A stretch of 64,000 nt of DNA from Pseudobdellovibrionaceae bacterium (GTDB lineage: Bacteria; Bdellovibrionota; Bdellovibrionia; Bdellovibrionales; Bdellovibrionaceae). The stretch covers positions 1 to 64,000 of the forward strand of contig CANFQX010000006.1 of the NCBI GenBank assembly GCA_947449255.1, read 5' to 3'. Both the position numbers and the translations under genes were made by a program. This document shows, one piece after another, positions 18,266 through 27,067 of this stretch (position 1 is its first letter; each line of letters opens with the position of its first letter). The notes beneath the pieces were generated by a model, which was not told where the DNA came from, did no database searches, and worked only from the letters and a program-made list of their open reading frames with translations.

Positions 18266-18816
18266 TTTCTTTCCGAATATTTCTGAATCAGAACCGCCGA
18301 GAGCAAAGTGCCCATGATGACAGAAATTACGGTAAAATTTCGTGAAGTTTCTGTACTAAGCCATGTGGACTTTTGAGGAACATACACAAAATCATCTTGC
18401 GCAAGTTTAAGTTCATCGGCTCCACCAAACTTAATCAATTTTTCTGCATTCACTTCAAAAGCGCCTTGATGTTCATTCACGGCACCAGATTTTATGTTAG
18501 ACCAAGAGTGTGGTGTTTGCTTGCGAATGAGGAGCTCTGAAACATCCCCATTATTTAATGAACCACCAGCCAAAGTGAGTAGCTTCAACAAGTCCGTATT
18601 TGATGGGACATAATAGACCCCTGGCTTATTGACTGCGCCCAACAGTTGAACACTGATCAGTGACTCTTGCGCTGTGGACCTGAAAATATATTCGGATGCT
18701 TGCTGAGGCGGTCGGACATCATTCAATAAATTAATCTGCTGCCCGTTACAAATACTTAATCCGTTAATTACCAAAACCCCGGAAATAAAAAAATGTGCGA
18801 TTTTTTTAGACCTCAC
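18262..18816 (-). CDS. Single SLBB-domain polysaccharide export protein, membrane anchored
   Basis: 184 residues starting at GTG, with AGGAGG 7 bases upstream. Signal peptide 1-25, then an SLBB domain (VQLLGAVNKPGVYYV, then DLLKLLTLAGG) and a C-terminal membrane helix near 160-178. The polysaccharide-export (Wza) domain that normally precedes SLBB is missing and the protein is half the size of Wza, so it is not a complete outer-membrane channel. First gene of the operon SLBB - ligase-like - Wzz-like - deacetylase. A TTGACA box about 65 bases upstream may be its promoter. Confidence 0.7.
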   Translation of the reverse strand: MRSKKIAHFFISGVLVINGLSICNGQQINLLNDVRPPQQASEYIFRSTAQESLISVQLLGAVNKPGVYYVPSNTDLLKLLTLAGGSLNNGDVSELLIRKQTPHSWSNIKSGAVNEHQGAFEVNAEKLIKFGGADELKLAQDDFVYVPQKSTWLSTETSRNFTVISVIMGTLLSAVLIQKYSERK

Positions 18817-18899
18817 GTGAAAACCTCCTGGTGTACCACTGGACCTACATCGGGAACCCAGATACCTGTCAATAAATTTCGATGACTTGACTTCGGTCT

Positions 18900-19958
18900 A
18901 TGATTAACAATTATGAAATGATAACAACTTCATCTTCTGAACACGAAAAAATTTTTGATGATATTTGCAACAAAATGAACGACCTGAGCACTCCTTCGCA
19001 TGAAGAGGAAACCCAGGCCACTCAACCAAAGTATGAACAAATGCAGGTCCAGATGAGAAAGTTTCACACCGAGCTTAAAGACTCTCAAGATGAGCTTCGG
19101 GAAAAAATTAAAACCCTTGGAAATGTTTCTTACGGTTCTGAAACAATCCACGTTCAGACGCAACAGCTTGCAGACCAATTAGGGGCAGAACGTGTCAACA
19201 ATGCAAAAATGAGTGCTGATCTAGCCAAGTCTTTAGAGCTGAGTCTACAACTTCAGCTTGAAATTCAAAGCATTAAATCCAGATCTCTTCAGATTCAAAG
19301 CGAAGACAAAAAATACAGCCAGTCTCTATTAGAAAAAAACAATACTCTGCAAAGAGACCTTGAACTGTCCAATGCCTTGAAAGATGAAACGGCTCTTGAA
19401 CTGCTAAAAGCCAAAAACGCCTATATTGGGGAGCATGCGCTTTGGAATGAACGCCAAGGGCATTTTGAAAACCAAATTAAGACTTTAAAAAATAACCAAA
19501 TGGAATGCGAACAACACATTCAGACCTTGGATGAATTAATTATTCAAAAAGACGAAAAGATTGCTCTCTTGCACCAAGAGATCGAAAATATTTCGAAATC
19601 ATTCAGTGAAGTTGAGCTCTCAGCACAACAACAAAATGAAGTTTTAAAGAATCTTATGGATGTGGCGGAAACTAAAATTATCGAAGTCAAAGTAGCTTTG
19701 GATAAAAAAACACTTGAGTCACAAGATTACTACAGTCACCTTCAACAAGCGCTCAATCAAGCTGGCATCTTAAGACAAGAAAATACGGCACTGAAAGAGT
19801 ATGTGACAAAATTGAATTATTTTTATCAGCAGTCTCAATTGGCGCAAAATCAAATGGCAGCATCGCAATCAAGCCCGGTTGTCCAAAATCAATCCCCTAG
19901 TGCAGAACTGGCAAACATTCCTTCAGCTCCGACCTGCCTTAACTCCAAAAGAAAATAA
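18900..19958 (+). CDS. Coiled-coil protein of unknown function
   Basis: 352 residues, no signal peptide or membrane segment. Residues 40-310 are almost continuous heptad-like sequence rich in Gln, Glu, Lys and Leu, ending in a Ser/Pro/Gln-rich tail. This is a cytoplasmic rod or scaffold by appearance. It is divergent from the polysaccharide operon and ends at a strong terminator. No convincing ribosome site precedes the ATG at 18900; an in-frame ATG at 18918 is an alternative. No family was recognised. Confidence 0.65.
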   Translation: MINNYEMITTSSSEHEKIFDDICNKMNDLSTPSHEEETQATQPKYEQMQVQMRKFHTELKDSQDELREKIKTLGNVSYGSETIHVQTQQLADQLGAERVNNAKMSADLAKSLELSLQLQLEIQSIKSRSLQIQSEDKKYSQSLLEKNNTLQRDLELSNALKDETALELLKAKNAYIGEHALWNERQGHFENQIKTLKNNQMECEQHIQTLDELIIQKDEKIALLHQEIENISKSFSEVELSAQQQNEVLKNLMDVAETKIIEVKVALDKKTLESQDYYSHLQQALNQAGILRQENTALKEYVTKLNYFYQQSQLAQNQMAASQSSPVVQNQSPSAELANIPSAPTCLNSKRK

Positions 19959-19965
19959 AGAATAT

Positions 19966-20003
19966 TTATGACTCACAAGCCGCGAAAGGCTTGTGAGTCA
20001 TAA
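19966..20003. terminator. Bidirectional terminator between convergent genes
   Basis: A perfect 16-bp stem (19966-19981 with 19988-20003) around the loop GCGAAA, with AT-rich flanks. It sits between the coiled-coil gene (plus) and gltA (minus), so it can stop transcription from both sides. Confidence 0.8.
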
Positions 20004-20012
20004 ATTAATAGC

Positions 20013-21152
20013 TTATCTGAGATTTGTTGGAACCCACTTCAGACCTTCTTTACCAGCCCATTTTCCACGAGGTCTGTAAATTCGGTTGTTAGCGTATTGT
20101 TCAAAGGCATGAGCACACCAACCTGAGATCCTAGAGGCTGCAAAAATTGGTGTGAATAAATCTGTAGGTATTCCCATTGAGAAATAAACAGTCGCAGAAT
20201 AAAAATCTACGTTTGGCATTAAGCCTTTTTCTTTGTTCATCGTATCATCAATCAAAGTCGACATTTCATACATGTGGTGCATTCCAGCATCTTTAGTCAA
20301 TTTGTCTGACATTCCACGAAGTATGCGCGCGCGAGGATCACCATTTTTGTATACTCGGTGTCCAATTCCCATGACTTTTTCTTTAGCTTCTAAAGCATCT
20401 TTTACAAATTGCTGAGCTTTATCCATGGTGCCAATTTTTTGTAACATCAAAATCACTTGTTCATTCGCGCCGCCATGCAATGGTCCTTTAAGAGCACCAA
20501 TGGCCGAAACGATTGCAGAGTGAAGGTCAGACAATGACGAAGCTGTGACTCGAGTCGCAAAAGCTGAACAATTCAACTCATGGTCAGCATGAAGAATCAG
20601 GCAAGTGTCCATAACCTTAACGTGTTCTGCATTAGGCTCTTTGCCACCACCCAGCATATACATCATATTCCAAGCTATTGATTTATCCGCTTTTGGAGCT
20701 ACTGGCTCTTTCCCTTTGCGAATAGCATCGAATGCACAAAGCAAAGTCCCCATTTTTGCAGTCAAACGAACTGATTTACGAAGGTTGGCTTCAACACTGT
20801 TATCATTAGCATCTGCATCCCAGTGAGCCATCAATGAAACAGCCGTACGCAACCAGCCCATCGGGTGGACGTTGGTTGGGATCGCCTTTAATACTTTAAT
20901 ATAATCTGGGCTCAATGCCATTTCACCATGCAGTGTTTTTGAAAAGTCTTGAAGTTCAGTTGCAGACGGCAATTTGTCATTCCAAAGAAGGTAAGTCACT
21001 TCTTCAAAGCTTGAATTGGCAGCTAAATCATCTATGGTGTATCCGCGGAAGTTAAGAAAATCGCCGACAATAAAAGAGACCTTTGTGGTGCATGCCACGA
21101 TCCCCTCAAGTCCTTTATCAAGCGCCCCTTCAAATATATTTACCTCAGCCAT
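20013..21152 (-). CDS. gltA: Citrate synthase
   Basis: 379 residues, the length of the short citrate/2-methylcitrate synthase group. Recognised motifs: GPLHGGANEQV (catalytic His region), GIGHRVYKNGDPRARIL (second catalytic His and oxaloacetate-binding Arg), NVDFYSATVYF (catalytic Asp) and a C-terminal RPRGKW. It condenses acetyl-CoA and oxaloacetate to open the TCA cycle. AAGGAATCTCAA leads into the ATG. Transcribed alone and closed by the bidirectional terminator. A methylcitrate role cannot be excluded from sequence, but no prp genes are nearby. Confidence 0.93.
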   Translation of the reverse strand: MAEVNIFEGALDKGLEGIVACTTKVSFIVGDFLNFRGYTIDDLAANSSFEEVTYLLWNDKLPSATELQDFSKTLHGEMALSPDYIKVLKAIPTNVHPMGWLRTAVSLMAHWDADANDNSVEANLRKSVRLTAKMGTLLCAFDAIRKGKEPVAPKADKSIAWNMMYMLGGGKEPNAEHVKVMDTCLILHADHELNCSAFATRVTASSLSDLHSAIVSAIGALKGPLHGGANEQVILMLQKIGTMDKAQQFVKDALEAKEKVMGIGHRVYKNGDPRARILRGMSDKLTKDAGMHHMYEMSTLIDDTMNKEKGLMPNVDFYSATVYFSMGIPTDLFTPIFAASRISGWCAHAFEQYANNRIYRPRGKWAGKEGLKWVPTNLR

Positions 21153-21310
21153 TTGAGATTCCTTTCTGAGTTCCTTCTAAGTTGTTGCAATGCTGTATAT
21201 ATAAATTCACTTTTCATTTTAATATTCAATTTTTTCAACTAAGTCTTAATAAAGCTCTGCCTAAATGTCACTCCACAAAATTTTTGAATAAGTCTGCATC
21301 CGCATTGCAC

Positions 21311-22213
21311 CTATTCTCTTTTTGCGAGCTTTATCACTCGATCTTTAACCTCAGTCACAATCAAAGTCTGGTCACGCCGCGGCTCCTCTGAACCTGAATA
21401 CTTCTGATTTGCGTACAGGATATCATTACGCAATTCATGAACAGATTGTTTGGACGCTGCAGAAATGACTTCCCTTAGTCTCTGCTTTCCCCACATGACC
21501 CCTGCGGCATTTTGTGAGGTTCTTAAGCCCTCTGTTGCAATCACTAATCGATCTCTGGGATTCAGTTGAACTTTGACGCCTTGAAGTTCCTGAAAATCAA
21601 AATCTTTGCATAAACTCTGAGCTGTAGGAGGAAGCTCTTGCAATTTCTCGTAGCCATAAATCTGTAAAAAACAGTCGATAACGCCCACCGAACAATATTC
21701 AATTTCATAAGTCCGTCGATCAACAACCCCATAAAAAATATTTGCCGTGTCTTGATTGTCGATCTGAGGAACCACTTCTTTAACGATCAGCTCGACAACT
21801 TTGGCAACAGCCAAGCCCCTTCTGGCTTCAATCTGCGAGGACATTTTTATGATGACCGATAACAACAAAGAAGAGAGCGAATAACCGCTAGCGCTAGATA
21901 TAAGGATCCCAAACTTAAGACGATCTTCATGTTCAAAAATATCAAAATAGTCGCCACCCGATCGAGTGCCGGCCAAAAACTTAGTGCTAAACTCAAACCC
22001 CTGAACATGCGGCAATTCTGTTGGCGCAAGAAATTTTTGCAGAACTTGAGCCAACTTAAGCTCTTGCCCAACTTGTCCAATCAATTTTTCCAAAGAAGAA
22101 TTCGCTTTAGCCAAATCTAAGCGATAGCGATGCAGTTCAGCATCCTTCACGGCCAATTCATGTTCCAAATCGGAAATTTGATTTTTAAGAGCTTTGTGAT
22201 CACTGTCTGTCAT
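21311..22213 (-). CDS. SpoIIE/RsbU-like PP2C phosphatase homologue with degenerate active site
   Basis: 300 residues from the ATG at 22213 (AGGA just upstream; a TTG at 22228 is in frame). An N-terminal coiled coil (residues 8-55) precedes a SpoIIE-type PP2C domain. GGDYFD (86-91) matches the first metal motif. The DVSGHG motif reads SSASGY (106-111), losing the Asp. The usual AGHNP is replaced by SVGVID, and the TDG motif reads TEG (227-229). Enzymes of this family dephosphorylate anti-sigma antagonists; this one may be inactive and act by binding. Last gene of the operon that begins with polyprenyl diphosphate synthase. Confidence 0.65.
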   Translation of the reverse strand: MTDSDHKALKNQISDLEHELAVKDAELHRYRLDLAKANSSLEKLIGQVGQELKLAQVLQKFLAPTELPHVQGFEFSTKFLAGTRSGGDYFDIFEHEDRLKFGILISSASGYSLSSLLLSVIIKMSSQIEARRGLAVAKVVELIVKEVVPQIDNQDTANIFYGVVDRRTYEIEYCSVGVIDCFLQIYGYEKLQELPPTAQSLCKDFDFQELQGVKVQLNPRDRLVIATEGLRTSQNAAGVMWGKQRLREVISAASKQSVHELRNDILYANQKYSGSEEPRRDQTLIVTEVKDRVIKLAKRE

Positions 22214-22304
22214 GCCACATCCTGCCAATATGAGTGCGCCCTTATTTTAAATTTAATTTCTTTAAGAGTCGTGAATATACCGACAAGACCTCTTTAGTTT
22301 CGAC

Positions 22305-23264
22305 TTATGTCTTAAGACGAAGGCCCTTAAATTTTATAAAAAAATGTCCCCAGCTCATCAGAAGCAAAAATCTGAACAACCAAAGGATCAAAAACATAAA
22401 CATCAGTTTGAGACTTAAATCAAGCGAAGCAGATATTTCACCCGAACTTCCTAGATAATAAAAAGACTTCATCTCTCCAGAAACTAGAAGACCCAAAAGT
22501 GTGCCAATTACGTACACGAGTGCAAATTGAGAGTATAAAGTAATATCCCGTCTATCATTTGTATTTCGTGTCTTGAACAAAAACAGCAATAGAGAACCTA
22601 TCTGCTCTCCCGCAATCAAGCCGAGGGCTCCATTCATTGACAAAATATGCACCGGCAACAAACTAAAAGCTAAAATTAAGAAAAAAAATTCTATTTGAAT
22701 AAATACACTAGCAACTGCTGAAACGAACAACAGGGCCAGAACCGACAACAATCTTCCGTCTGCTAAGAAAAAAACTATTTCACTTTCATTGAAGCTGCCA
22801 ACTAAGATGCTGGCATTTTTCAACATCAAGTTCCCACCCACCAAAAAAGCCCCAACAGCAAAAAGCAAGATAAAGTATTTTTTAAAAAATGAGTTTCTAA
22901 AAAAACTAATGAAGGCCAGGGAACAGAATCCTAAAATATAAAGCCCATTGAAACTCAACAGAAAGATTCCCATTAAAGCAGCCCACCAAGTGCCTAATGA
23001 ACTGAGACACATGCGCAAAACTTTCAACCTGTATTCGCCTTCGTCCAATCCAGGTTTTTCAGCAGCCCTGTTCAATGACATCATCGGTGATATTTCAAAA
23101 ATCACCTGCTTTACCAAAGAAATAAAAGACCTGACAAAAGTACCGTTCAGAGTCCTTGGCCCTGAATCAGAAATAGTTCCTGAAAACAATTCTGCTGCAA
23201 TTTTTTGAACAAAAAAGAAACTTCCCAAGACAACAACAAAACTACCCAACCACATAAGAATCAT
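22305..23264 (-). CDS. Polytopic membrane protein of unknown function
   Basis: 319 residues with about eight hydrophobic helices and few charges outside residues 25-80. The arrangement and a segment NGALGLIAGEQIGS are faintly like Na/Pi-cotransporter (NptA-type) proteins, but the hallmark duplicated QSSSA motifs are not seen, so no function is assigned. Its start overlaps the rsmJ end by 23 bp, with AAAGG upstream of the ATG. Co-transcribed with rsmJ and the phosphatase-like gene. Confidence 0.6.
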   Translation of the reverse strand: MILMWLGSFVVVLGSFFFVQKIAAELFSGTISDSGPRTLNGTFVRSFISLVKQVIFEISPMMSLNRAAEKPGLDEGEYRLKVLRMCLSSLGTWWAALMGIFLLSFNGLYILGFCSLAFISFFRNSFFKKYFILLFAVGAFLVGGNLMLKNASILVGSFNESEIVFFLADGRLLSVLALLFVSAVASVFIQIEFFFLILAFSLLPVHILSMNGALGLIAGEQIGSLLLFLFKTRNTNDRRDITLYSQFALVYVIGTLLGLLVSGEMKSFYYLGSSGEISASLDLSLKLMFMFLILWLFRFLLLMSWGHFFIKFKGLRLKT

Positions 23265-24042
23265 AGCGAACTACCTTTCCTTCGAAAGAGTGAATAACTC
23301 CTGGAAGCAGAGGCTCTGCCTTCATAGGTCTTTTCACGACCACTCTTCGCACTGGCCACTTCAATGCAGCCTTTAAAACTTCCGCGGCATCATCATCGCT
23401 TCCGACAAGATCACGAAAAACCATCATTTCTTGCTTGGGCAGTGCTGATTTTTTTTTATGAGGATACATAGGATCAAAATAGATTGAATCAAATTCGAGA
23501 GTGGTTTGATTTTCTTGCAAGAAGCTCAAGGAATCCGAAAAAAATAGTTTGTAGGATTTTAGATATTCTTTTTGAGTTTTCTGAAAAGCTTCTGACAATA
23601 AAGCAAATAAGACCGGTGATCTTTCCACTCCCATAACCTGAAACCCAAGTTGCATCAGAAAAACGCTGTCTATTCCCATCCCCACAGAGAGGTCTAAAAT
23701 TTTTCGACATCCTTTGCTTGCACCTAGAGCTTTAGCAATCAACTCTTTTTTTCCATGATGTCCACGGCGCTGATAGTCCAAATGGTTTTTATCAAAATCA
23801 ATTTCCAAAAGTCGATTTTCTAAATCCCGAACAAAGACCTGATTTTCCTGAATATAAATTCTGAAAAAAAATTCTTTGGTCATTTCAAAATCTGAGGACT
23901 GTGATGAGGACACTAGGAACATTGGACACTTCAAGAATTCAGACCAATAAGTGGCCTTTTCAGAAGAAGCAGCATCAAAGAAGATGCCTATTTTTTTATT
24001 TTTCAAATCTGCTATTGTTAAGTCGCTAGATACCAAAGACAT
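23242..24042 (-). CDS. rsmJ: 16S rRNA (guanine-1516-N2)-methyltransferase RsmJ
   Basis: 266 residues. Features of RsmJ: DYQRRGHHGKKELIAKALG lead-in, SAM-binding ILDLSVGMGIDSVFLMQLG, VERSPVLFALL, the catalytic-type stretch YFDPMYPHKKKSALPKQEM, and RRVVVKRP near the end. It methylates G1516 of 16S rRNA in the small subunit. The start overlaps the UbiA-like gene by 25 bp. Placement among membrane and lipid genes is probably just operon packing. Confidence 0.85.
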   Translation of the reverse strand: MSLVSSDLTIADLKNKKIGIFFDAASSEKATYWSEFLKCPMFLVSSSQSSDFEMTKEFFFRIYIQENQVFVRDLENRLLEIDFDKNHLDYQRRGHHGKKELIAKALGASKGCRKILDLSVGMGIDSVFLMQLGFQVMGVERSPVLFALLSEAFQKTQKEYLKSYKLFFSDSLSFLQENQTTLEFDSIYFDPMYPHKKKSALPKQEMMVFRDLVGSDDDAAEVLKAALKWPVRRVVVKRPMKAEPLLPGVIHSFEGKVVRYDSYVVG

Positions 24043-25085
24043 TCAAACACCCAAAGAGAAACTGTCACTAAGAATAATGAAAAGCCATATCTAAACACAT
24101 GACGAAGTTCACTCCCCACAGGACTTGAAATTGTTTTTAACTTACTGATAAAGCTTGCTGAAACCATCATCACAGTCACTGAAAGATAAAATCCCCAATA
24201 AATGCCAGCATAGGCATAGTGGTAAAATAGATTCACTAAGACGAATGAAAGCCACCAAAAAGCTAGTAAGCGACGCGATTTATCAAACCCCAACCAGTTG
24301 ATGGTGTTTTGAAATCCAGCCTGACTGCTGATCAAAATATTGGTGAAGTTTCTAAGGTGAAGTACAAATAAAACTCCCCATCCCCAAACACAGCCCAAAT
24401 AGAAGCTCTCCCAATCAAATCGAGCTCCCATGGACAACTGATACCCAACAGTCAAAAGTGGCCCTAACAAAAGAAAGAGCGCCACTTCGCCACCAATTCT
24501 ATATTTAAAAGAATTTTGTTTTTTAAACTGAGCCCATAAGCCAATCGCCATCGCGACAAAAATCAAAATAGTGACTTCGGGATAGCTAAAAATAACTGGC
24601 ACCGCACAAAGCATTGCTAAAAGTAAAAACCAGACTGAATAATTCTTAACTTGAATAGCGGTTAACCAGCCGTTTTGAATAGCCCGACTGCCAGCATAAG
24701 AAAAAATTCTATCAATTCCTTTTATATGATCCATAAAATCATTGCGTAAATTCATCGCAATGAATGAAAAAATCAAACCCAAGCTTGCAAAAATAGTTGT
24801 CGAAGTATCCCGCAGCGAATTGTCCACCAAGTTTTTTGTGAGAACTAAAAACATCGGCACGAGGAGCAACAAGAAACCTCGCACTTTCAAGGATTTCAAA
24901 GCAATATACCAAGCCGAAGGACGCTTTAGGTTGCTCAAACTGACAATTTTAAAAGTTACCATCTCAGACGCAGAATTTACATTTAAAGACTCAACAGGCA
25001 AGGCTCGCTTGTCATCTGCGAAAGTTCCCAGCAAGTAGGATTCAAATTCAGGTGAATTTTTAGAGAGGGTGACGAACTGATTCAC
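24018..25085 (-). CDS. UbiA-superfamily prenyltransferase-like protein with altered second motif
   Basis: 355 residues from a GTG at 25085 that overlaps the previous stop as GTGA and has AAGGA 7 bases upstream; a TTG at 25103 is the alternative. About 70 soluble residues precede eight to nine membrane helices. The first Asp motif is MenA-like (NLRNDFMDHIKGID, NDxxD retained). The second, which in MenA reads LRDxxxD, here reads LRNFTNI, so both Asp residues are lost. It follows a polyprenyl diphosphate synthase gene, which suggests prenyl chemistry, yet a complete MenA is encoded at 35948-36886. It may have a different acceptor or be a non-catalytic paralogue. Confidence 0.6.
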   Translation of the reverse strand: MNQFVTLSKNSPEFESYLLGTFADDKRALPVESLNVNSASEMVTFKIVSLSNLKRPSAWYIALKSLKVRGFLLLLVPMFLVLTKNLVDNSLRDTSTTIFASLGLIFSFIAMNLRNDFMDHIKGIDRIFSYAGSRAIQNGWLTAIQVKNYSVWFLLLAMLCAVPVIFSYPEVTILIFVAMAIGLWAQFKKQNSFKYRIGGEVALFLLLGPLLTVGYQLSMGARFDWESFYLGCVWGWGVLFVLHLRNFTNILISSQAGFQNTINWLGFDKSRRLLAFWWLSFVLVNLFYHYAYAGIYWGFYLSVTVMMVSASFISKLKTISSPVGSELRHVFRYGFSLFLVTVSLWVFECLWYLAT

Positions 25086-26044
25086 GAAGGCTTCCTTCTC
25101 CAATACAGTATCTCAGTCAAAGGACGAAGCTGTTCAATCAGTTTTTCTTCTCCAGGCAAAAGGTGCTTTCGCAATCTTTCAAGATGATGATCATACATCT
25201 GGATGAGTCCTTTGTTTTTTTCATCAAAGGCTAAGACCAACTCATCAAATTTGTTTTTTCCACCTAGGGCCTGATAAAACTCATTCAGGTCATGACTCTT
25301 AACGATGGCGTCCATCTCTTGGTGACTACGTTCACAATATCGACTGGCAAAAGCTCCGAAGGAATTCAGATATCCAGACTTCAAATCACCCAGAATAGCT
25401 TTGCCTTCTTCATTGCGAATATCAAAGTCCAGTAAATCATCACTGCGTTGAAATAAGAGGCCAAGTAAGGTGCCCATTTCTTCTAATATTTGATGCAGCT
25501 CTAGATCATATCTCTCTTTAGCGATAAAGGGTGCCCGAATGCACCACTTAAATAAACTTGCGGTCTTTAAGTTGTGAATTCGATCTAGCTGTTCCAAATT
25601 CACAAAATAATCACCCACAACGGAATCTTGCAACCACTCACCCTCAAGAAGGTCTGAGATCACTTCAGCCGTGTACTGAACCAACTTAATATTCCCATGG
25701 CCAGAAAGGTTAACCATGACTCGCGCTAATAAATAATCACCAGCAAGAACTGCGTATTCCGGCCTGTATTTTAACCAAGCTGCTGTTTTTCCACGTCGCA
25801 GCTCGGAGCGATCAATCAAATCATCATGCAATAGAGAGGCATTGTGAATAAACTCAATAGTTTGTGCCAGCAGATGCTCTGAATCCCCATTCAAGGACAA
25901 GTGGGACGACATCATACGAATCAGCTTTGCACGGAAGCCCTTACCTCCAGCAAACAGATCATCATAAAGCTTATTTAGTTTTGGCAAATAAGCAGGAAAA
26001 TCTTTCGAATCATAGACTTTCAAATCAATGACATTTTGCGCCAA
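25082..26044 (-). CDS. Long-chain polyprenyl diphosphate synthase
   Basis: 320 residues from TTG at 26044, 6 bases after AAGGAG; a GTG at 26047 is possible. The first Asp-rich motif is HDDLID with RRGKTAAW, and the second is QRSDDLLDF: the DDxxD pair of trans-prenyl chain elongases. It condenses isopentenyl diphosphate with allylic primers to make the side chain of menaquinone. First gene of an operon with the UbiA-like protein, rsmJ and two others; divergent from the hotdog thioesterase. Chain length (C35-C45) cannot be told from reading. Confidence 0.82.
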   Translation of the reverse strand: MAQNVIDLKVYDSKDFPAYLPKLNKLYDDLFAGGKGFRAKLIRMMSSHLSLNGDSEHLLAQTIEFIHNASLLHDDLIDRSELRRGKTAAWLKYRPEYAVLAGDYLLARVMVNLSGHGNIKLVQYTAEVISDLLEGEWLQDSVVGDYFVNLEQLDRIHNLKTASLFKWCIRAPFIAKERYDLELHQILEEMGTLLGLLFQRSDDLLDFDIRNEEGKAILGDLKSGYLNSFGAFASRYCERSHQEMDAIVKSHDLNEFYQALGGKNKFDELVLAFDEKNKGLIQMYDHHLERLRKHLLPGEEKLIEQLRPLTEILYWRRKPS

Positions 26045-26124
26045 CACAGACTCCTTATTATTGCCCAAAATGGCGAGATATCCCCTTGCTGTCAAGGGGC
26101 TAGAGGATTTAATGTTGCTGTTAT
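26045..26124. promoter_or_regulatory. Divergent promoter region, polyprenyl synthase / hotdog thioesterase
   Basis: On the minus strand a perfect TTGACA (26095-26090) lies about 45 bases before the chosen start, with a poor -10 (CATTTT) 17 bp on. This makes the TTG at 26095 more likely part of a promoter than a start codon. Spacing to the plus-strand gene is too short to assign its promoter. Confidence 0.3.
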
Positions 26125-26571
26125 ATGAATAAAGATAAAAATACCCTCTTTAAAACCACAAGGACCCTCACTTTTAGGGATATGGACCCCGCTAAAATAA
26201 TGTTTTTCGGTCACATATTCGACTTCACGCACGATGCCTATGAGCAATTTGTAATGGCCTCCGGTTTTTCCTGGAAGGAATACTTCGAAAGTGCGGACTT
26301 TGCAGTCCCCATTCGCTTTTCTGAATCTGATTTTCGTTCTCCTTTGCTCGCAGGTGAAACTTATGAGATTTCTGTCAGTGTGTGCAGTTTTGGTCACACA
26401 TCATTTAAAATGAAGTATATATTTTCAAAGGGAATCACTGTTTATGCCGTCGTCCACCTGGTTCACACGATTATTGATCTAAAAACAAAGCAAAAAGCTC
26501 CCATTCCTGATATCATTCGCCAACGCTTTGAAAAATATCTCGAACAAAAAGATTCAAATAGCCTTCCCTAG
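26125..26571 (+). CDS. Hotdog-fold acyl-CoA thioesterase, possibly DHNA-CoA hydrolase
   Basis: 148 residues of 4HBT type: FRDMDPAKIMFFGHIFDFTHDAYEQF carries the catalytic Asp and the GH..Y pattern, followed by the central helix and five-stranded sheet pattern. Such enzymes hydrolyse aromatic or short acyl-CoA. The divergent polyprenyl synthase and the men genes 8 kb away make 1,4-dihydroxy-2-naphthoyl-CoA a sensible substrate (MenI role), but this is inference. No clear ribosome site precedes the ATG. Confidence 0.7.
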   Translation: MNKDKNTLFKTTRTLTFRDMDPAKIMFFGHIFDFTHDAYEQFVMASGFSWKEYFESADFAVPIRFSESDFRSPLLAGETYEISVSVCSFGHTSFKMKYIFSKGITVYAVVHLVHTIIDLKTKQKAPIPDIIRQRFEKYLEQKDSNSLP

Positions 26572-26611
26572 GTATTTTTATTAAGAACATTCCTTCAAGG
26601 AGTCCCAGCTC

Positions 26612-27067
26612 ATGGACGATTTTAAATTTACCGGTAAAGAATGGTGGCGCCAGGGTGTTCAATTTGAATGCACGGGCTCCGGAAAATGCTGCACCTCCCA
26701 TGGCGAGTTTGGCTTCGTCTATCTCAATTTGCAGGACCGTCAGAGATTTGCTAAGCACCTTAAAATCAGAACCTCAGAATTTACTAAAAAATATTGTGAA
26801 AAAACTGGCGGCATTTGGCATCTCAAAGAAGATCCAAAAAACCCTGATTGCCTATTTTTAAAAGGCAAAGGCTGCAGTGTTTACGAAGCTCGGCCTACCC
26901 AATGCCGAACATGGCCTTTTTGGCCTGAAGTGATGAACGCAAAAACTTGGGCAAAAGATGTTAAAGCATTTTGTCCAGGAGTGGGCCGAGGCCCAATTAT
27001 TCCGGCTGACAAAATCGAGGCCCAAATCAAAGAGCAACTGGAGAGCGAAAGTGGCTGGGGAACTTAA
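26612..27067 (+). CDS. YkgJ-like cysteine-cluster protein
   Basis: 151 residues. The family Cys pattern is clear: FECTGSGKCC near residue 18, then C at about 58, CLFLKGKGCSVYEARPTQCRTWPFWP near 80-105, and a final FCPG. It probably binds a zinc or Fe-S cluster. AAGGAG is placed 10 bases before the ATG. It overlaps the following cupin gene by 17 bp, implying coupled translation. Confidence 0.75.
   Translation: MDDFKFTGKEWWRQGVQFECTGSGKCCTSHGEFGFVYLNLQDRQRFAKHLKIRTSEFTKKYCEKTGGIWHLKEDPKNPDCLFLKGKGCSVYEARPTQCRTWPFWPEVMNAKTWAKDVKAFCPGVGRGPIIPADKIEAQIKEQLESESGWGT

Noticed and set aside
22305-23264. Na/Pi cotransporter assignment for the membrane protein
   Set aside because: Only a vague GALGLIAGEQIGS resemblance; hallmark repeat motifs absent.
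26092-26397. Open frame on the minus strand under the hotdog thioesterase
   Set aside because: Antisense shadow with no ribosome site or domain; the plus-strand thioesterase explains the sequence.
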